Shown here: positions 5,542 to 8,017 of the stretch, piece after piece | How the letters are laid out: every line of letters begins with the position of its first letter | Position numbering within the stretch: the first letter of the stretch is position 1 | Source: Pseudomonadota bacterium | Lineage (GTDB): Bacteria > Bdellovibrionota_B > Oligoflexia > Oligoflexales > Bin106 | DNA length: 8,017 nt | Direction of reading: 5' to 3' | NCBI GenBank assembly: GCA_026710525.1 | Contig: JAPOQT010000257.1 | Coordinates: forward strand, 1 to 8,017 | Translations under genes and position numbers: made by a program | Notes under the pieces: generated by a model | Told to the model about the DNA's origin: nothing | Database searches by the model: none | Seen by the model: only the letters and a program-made list of their open reading frames with translations

Positions 5542-7614
5542 TTATAATGAATGAAGTTTCACCAAACAGGTCTTAACCTTATTTTTATCAGGCACTGTAA
5601 CCAGACAACTTTTAAGCTTCTCTCTTTTAACAGCACAACCATATGCCTTTTTTCTCTGGTGACAATCAATACGAAATTTACCACGAACATCTAAATGGCA
5701 ATGACTAATCGTCAACAGAGGTGTACGAAACATACATTGACCAAATGATAGGGAAGGTGACTGGGATGTCAGGGGCTTTTGTAAGCCAGAACCACCTGAG
5801 AGTGGTATGAAAAAGAGAGATCTCACAGAAGATATCCTTTTAGGGAGTAGTGAATACCTAGAGAGATCAGATTTTGGAGATTGCTGCTCCTTAGGAGAAT
5901 AAGCGATAGGCTCATGATTACCAATGCACAGATCAGGACGAAGATCTATAGGAGCAGGAGAACTCCAGCATCTCCCCTCCTCTTTTATGTAATCAATGAA
6001 ATCTATCTGAGCTCTTTCACCCGACCCACAACGATGAATACTCGATGTCTCACTTGACTTGGCTTGAATAATTTGGTCTAACTCTTTTGTTTGCTTAGAA
6101 TTCAGGTTAGCAAGACTTAGCATGCGATTGGTTTTGAAGGTTTTTAGTAGCACGGTTTTTTTTGAGCTTAACACAACACGCTCTTTAAACTCATCGCAAA
6201 TTGATTCAGTCCCGCAAACAGGCGACTTTTGGCGTTTCATCGTCTTATGGTAGCCACATGATTTGTGGGCGATAGCGACTGAGGGTTGAAACTTATGGAA
6301 AGCTTTGGTGTATTTAGAAACAGGACATCCTCTAATGTCGATGGCTTGATAACATTCCTGAACCCCTATAATCAGTTGCGCTAAAATATCATCAAGTTGA
6401 TTCATATCCTTATAGATTTTATCAACTTTGTGGCCCATATAAGTGTCTTCACTTAAAAAGATCTGTTTTAAGTTCTCTAGTTGATCTATCTTTTTCTTCA
6501 GTAGCTCTATATTGTTATTAATAGTGTCGTATGACGCGTCCACGACAAGATCACCAAAAATATCTTTATAAGGCTTACGAATAAGTCTGAGCACTCGAGC
6601 GTTTTTAGCCACTACTGATGTCCACTTTTTCTTTAAACCATCCACTTCTTCTCGGGTTAGTGGAATATCAACTCCTAATCCTCCCTTAAAACTTAAATAT
6701 TGTTCTTCTTTAAATTGAGAAATATTCTTCTTTTCTGATTTACTCAATGCCACTTTTGCTTTTAGTGTGGCTATTTTAAGAACACCGTGCCCTTCAAGGA
6801 GTGCTCTCAGTTTATTAGTATCAGCTCCGTGAGAGCCTTTATAGCTGTACACTCCTTTAAAACTACCACCGGTTACGTAGCCTATAACCGCTTCTTTACC
6901 ACAACGATCATAGAAAGCCCTCAAGCCTTTCTCAGCCAAAAGCTTTTTTGCATCATCGGTCAATCTAAGGTTTTTCATGGTTACTGCTGGATTTTCGACA
7001 TCAATGCTAAAGCTCTGATACAGATACTCGTCTTTAAAAACGGCTGATTGAGCGTAATCAACATTTGCCTTTGCTGAAAACAGACCTAGATTACTACCTA
7101 CCCCTGCACTAGCATGAAGATTAAAAAAACGATTGATCTCGTTTTTTGATGTAATGAATTTAAAATTAGCAACTGCCTCTTGACCATTCGCCAGAAACAT
7201 CCTATCTTTATCAGCATTTTCGCCAAACAAGATATCGGTGGTTGGTTTATCGCCAATAATACATTCAGAAAAATTGGCATTGTTTCGGTTGTGATCAGAT
7301 GACGGGGTGTCATAGGAATACCTTACTGGCGTCCCAAGAATTTCGTGTACCATAGCTAAATCACTAAAAATACTCTTACTTATATGATCATCAGAAGATT
7401 GTCTCCATTGATGGTAAGACTTCTTCTGCCCCTCTCTTAAAGCTGTTTTTATCGCCTTATTAAGTGGTCTTTCTCCTTCATGATTTTTTTTTGCATGATC
7501 ACCGCAACTCATCAGTAATAACATTAGACAAAAATTAGTAAAAATAGATTTTATCAACTTACTAAACAGATTAGAACTCATAATCTTTTGTTGATCAAAA
7601 ATTTTAATACACAT
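5542..7614 (-). CDS. Large lipoprotein, tentative MACPF-like core with cysteine-rich C-terminus
   Basis: I chose the ATG at 7614 (690 aa) because AAGGAG lies 6 nt upstream (7626-7621); in-frame ATGs at 7692 and 7629 lack usable sites, while 7581 would give a shorter signal peptide but has no ribosome site. Residues 1-36 form a lipoprotein signal: a long n-region, FTNFCLMLLLMS, then Cys37 (lipobox LMS-C), with Gly-Asp after it. Residues ~85-260 contain AGVGSNLGLFSAKANVDYA, KNLRLTDDAKKLL, and FYDRCGKEAVIGYVTGGSFKG around 234-254. This order resembles bacterial MACPF/CDC-like pore-forming proteins (a CG..[FY]V....GG motif after a strand and helix), but I judge that by eye only. A coiled coil follows at ~363-419 (NNNIELLKKKIDQLENLKQI). 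The last ~270 residues hold 14 cysteines, split by a Ser/Pro-rich linker near 551-624, suggesting disulfides in an oxidising compartment. Probable location is the outer membrane or cell surface. It stands alone, with its own promoter and terminator. Confidence 0.85.
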   Translation of the reverse strand: MCIKIFDQQKIMSSNLFSKLIKSIFTNFCLMLLLMSCGDHAKKNHEGERPLNKAIKTALREGQKKSYHQWRQSSDDHISKSIFSDLAMVHEILGTPVRYSYDTPSSDHNRNNANFSECIIGDKPTTDILFGENADKDRMFLANGQEAVANFKFITSKNEINRFFNLHASAGVGSNLGLFSAKANVDYAQSAVFKDEYLYQSFSIDVENPAVTMKNLRLTDDAKKLLAEKGLRAFYDRCGKEAVIGYVTGGSFKGVYSYKGSHGADTNKLRALLEGHGVLKIATLKAKVALSKSEKKNISQFKEEQYLSFKGGLGVDIPLTREEVDGLKKKWTSVVAKNARVLRLIRKPYKDIFGDLVVDASYDTINNNIELLKKKIDQLENLKQIFLSEDTYMGHKVDKIYKDMNQLDDILAQLIIGVQECYQAIDIRGCPVSKYTKAFHKFQPSVAIAHKSCGYHKTMKRQKSPVCGTESICDEFKERVVLSSKKTVLLKTFKTNRMLSLANLNSKQTKELDQIIQAKSSETSSIHRCGSGERAQIDFIDYIKEEGRCWSSPAPIDLRPDLCIGNHEPIAYSPKEQQSPKSDLSRYSLLPKRISSVRSLFFIPLSGGSGLQKPLTSQSPSLSFGQCMFRTPLLTISHCHLDVRGKFRIDCHQRKKAYGCAVKREKLKSCLVTVPDKNKVKTCLVKLHSL

Positions 7615-7650
7615 AGATAACTCCTTCATTGTTAAATGAAAACAAAATAT

Positions 7651-7660
7651 TCCAATTGGA
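7651..7660. promoter_or_regulatory. TCCAATTGGA palindrome at the predicted transcription start
   Basis: An exact 10-bp palindrome that covers the +1 predicted (near 7657) from the promoter at 7664-7692. A symmetrical site here is well placed for a repressor that blocks open-complex formation on the lipoprotein gene. Ten symmetric bases are not rare in AT-rich DNA, so support comes mainly from position. Confidence 0.3.
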
Positions 7661-7663
7661 GAT

Positions 7664-7692
7664 ATAATATTAATAATCATAAAATATATCAA
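7664..7692 (-). promoter_or_regulatory. Sigma70-type promoter of the lipoprotein gene
   Basis: On the minus strand, TTGATA (7692-7687) is followed after exactly 17 nt by TATTAT (7669-7664). Each hexamer has one mismatch from consensus. Transcription would start near 7657, giving a ~43-nt leader with the AAGGAG site at its end. Just upstream, at about -42 to -67, lies a long A/T-tract palindrome (7699-7724), in the place an UP element would occupy. The leader also contains TTCATT/AATGAA (7625-7640), which overlaps two bases of the ribosome site. Confidence 0.6.
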
Positions 7693-7698
7693 TGATAT

Positions 7699-7724
7699 TA
7701 CATATTTTTTTAAAAAAATATGTA
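7699..7724. repeat. 26-bp perfect palindrome with T7/A7 centre
   Basis: The left arm TACATA plus seven T (7699-7711) is an exact reverse complement of the right arm, seven A plus TATGTA (7712-7724), with no spacer. It sits immediately upstream of the lipoprotein gene's -35. It could act as an UP element bound by RNA polymerase alpha subunits, as a bent A-tract recognised by nucleoid proteins, or as an operator. Because only four bases are not A/T, simple composition makes symmetry easier to get, but 26 matched positions without a spacer is long. Confidence 0.6.
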
Positions 7725-7739
7725 TAATAAAATCAATGA

Positions 7740-7756
7740 CTTATATCATCTATAAG
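7740..7756. repeat. CTTATA-N5-TATAAG inverted repeat
   Basis: Perfect 6-bp arms (7740-7745 and 7751-7756) flank TCATC, about 16 bp beyond the 26-bp palindrome on its upstream side. Taken with the other symmetrical sites, it may be one of several regulator half-site pairs. Alone it would be unremarkable. Confidence 0.3.
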
Positions 7757-7776
7757 ATATTTATTAATTTTTGTTG

Positions 7777-7789
7777 TGCCAAATTGGCA
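7777..7789. promoter_or_regulatory. TGCCAA-A-TTGGCA dyad, LysR-box-like
   Basis: An exact 6-1-6 dyad that also fits the T-N11-A pattern of LysR-type regulator sites. It is about 120-130 nt upstream of the predicted start of the lipoprotein transcript, further than a usual LysR recognition site (around -65). No LysR gene is in the window. It is the most GC-containing of the palindromes here, so composition explains it least. Confidence 0.35.
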
Positions 7790-7930
7790 TATTAAAATAT
7801 TGTCATCACAATGATAAAAAGATAGCGGCGTCACAACCTATATTTGATACTGCAAAGAATAGTCTGTTTTACTTTGGTACTTCAAGCATCACCTTATTTA
7901 CCGGTTAACCTACTCCCCTCATAGGACAGC
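7790..7930. other. Intergenic stretch with no recognised gene
   Basis: This stretch forms most of the far end of the 403-nt non-coding interval upstream of the lipoprotein gene. Short reading frames on either strand (for example minus-strand ATGs near 7888 and 7922) end within five or six codons. No tRNA, riboswitch or clear small-RNA architecture is visible. The base composition is less AT-rich than 7630-7790. It appears to be the spacer between the control region of the lipoprotein gene and the terminator of the gene entering from the right. Confidence 0.5.
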
Positions 7931-7954
7931 AAAAAAATCTAGCAGCAGTGCTAG
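7931..7954 (-). terminator. Intrinsic terminator of a minus-strand gene entering from the right
   Basis: On the minus strand CTAGCA (7954-7949), loop CTGC and TGCTAG (7944-7939) form a perfect 6-bp stem, followed by A and seven T (7937-7931). The T-run makes the direction clear: it ends transcription arriving from beyond position 8017. The stem is short but well followed. It also insulates the lipoprotein promoter from read-through. Confidence 0.6.
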
Positions 7955-8016
7955 TTCAGGATTTTATCCTTAAAACTCTCTGAAGAAGCAGATAAGGTCA
8001 ACACTTGAGAGAAGGT
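7951..8016 (-). CDS. Possible C-terminal tail of a minus-strand gene (truncated by window edge)
   Basis: A terminator at 7931-7954 implies a gene ending just to its right. In this frame the minus strand reads 21 codons, ending SFKDKILN, and stops at TAG 7953-7951, inside the first arm of the terminator hairpin. The composition (TFSQVLTLSASSESF) looks protein-like. A second frame is also open from the edge and stops at TAA 7972-7970 after 15 codons, with a less natural composition. Too little is present to name a product. Overlap of a stop codon with a terminator stem is common in compact genomes. Confidence 0.3.
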   Translation of the reverse strand, partial: TFSQVLTLSASSESFKDKILN

Positions 8017-8017
8017 A

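Noticed and set aside
7615..7692. N-terminal extension of the lipoprotein to ATG 7692
   Set aside because: The extra 26 residues would lie across the predicted promoter and ribosome site, and AAGGAG is ideally spaced for ATG 7614.
2909..7741. Shared 9-mer TCAATGACT upstream of both minus-strand exported-protein genes (2909-2917 and 7733-7741)
   Set aside because: A single 9-base match between two AT-rich regions of a few hundred bases is expected by chance fairly often; it is not enough to claim a common operator.
1..8017. CRISPR array, insertion sequence, tRNA/rRNA gene or phage attachment site
   Set aside because: No regularly spaced direct repeats, transposase motifs, terminal inverted repeats around a gene, or RNA-gene structure were seen on either strand.

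Overview
The window looks like chromosomal DNA from a low-GC, Gram-negative bacterium. It encodes a lipobox-type lipoprotein and a secreted protein with a classical signal peptide, its genes have AAGGA-type ribosome sites, and its intergenic regions are AT-rich. The best taxonomic hint is the PrkA-family protein. Its P-loop reads GPNGSSKST, and its central region (PQMSVDAKERQITVDR, GELVDANRGMIEFSD, LKRPLETFKYLL) resembles the PrkA subgroup I associate with Myxococcota, Bdellovibrionota and other former Deltaproteobacteria. I therefore lean towards that broad group. This is an inference from remembered families, not a database result.

Layout, left to right. (1) Positions 3-932 (+) hold the C-terminal ~309 residues of a type I glyceraldehyde-3-phosphate dehydrogenase, cut by the window edge. 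(2) After a 112-nt gap containing a small dyad, positions 1045-1482 (+) encode a 145-aa pentapeptide-repeat protein. (3) Positions 1640-2863 (-) encode a 407-aa secreted, mostly helical protein of unknown function, convergent with the pentapeptide gene. (4) A 241-nt divergent control region (2864-3104) holds a perfect 10-bp inverted repeat, a TCACA/TGTGA dyad, an extended -10 promoter and a possible 9-codon leader ORF that overlaps the next start codon. (5) Positions 3108-5369 (+) encode a 754-aa-class PrkA-like AAA+ protein standing alone, without the usual yeaH/spoVR partners. (6) A strong intrinsic terminator at 5468-5497 serves the convergent minus-strand gene. (7) Positions 5542-7614 (-) encode a large lipoprotein with a tentative MACPF-like core, a coiled coil and a cysteine-rich tail. 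(8) Upstream of it (7615-8017) lies AT-rich DNA with a good sigma70-type promoter, a cluster of palindromes, and at the right edge a minus-strand terminator closing a gene that enters from outside the window.

How the genes relate. No single operon is evident. A housekeeping glycolytic gene borders an accessory-looking region with two envelope or secreted proteins of unrecognised family, plus a stress-signalling AAA+ protein. The most interesting locus is the lipoprotein gene: a possible pore-forming-fold lipoprotein with a disulfide-rich C-terminus, under a promoter surrounded by symmetrical operator-like sites.
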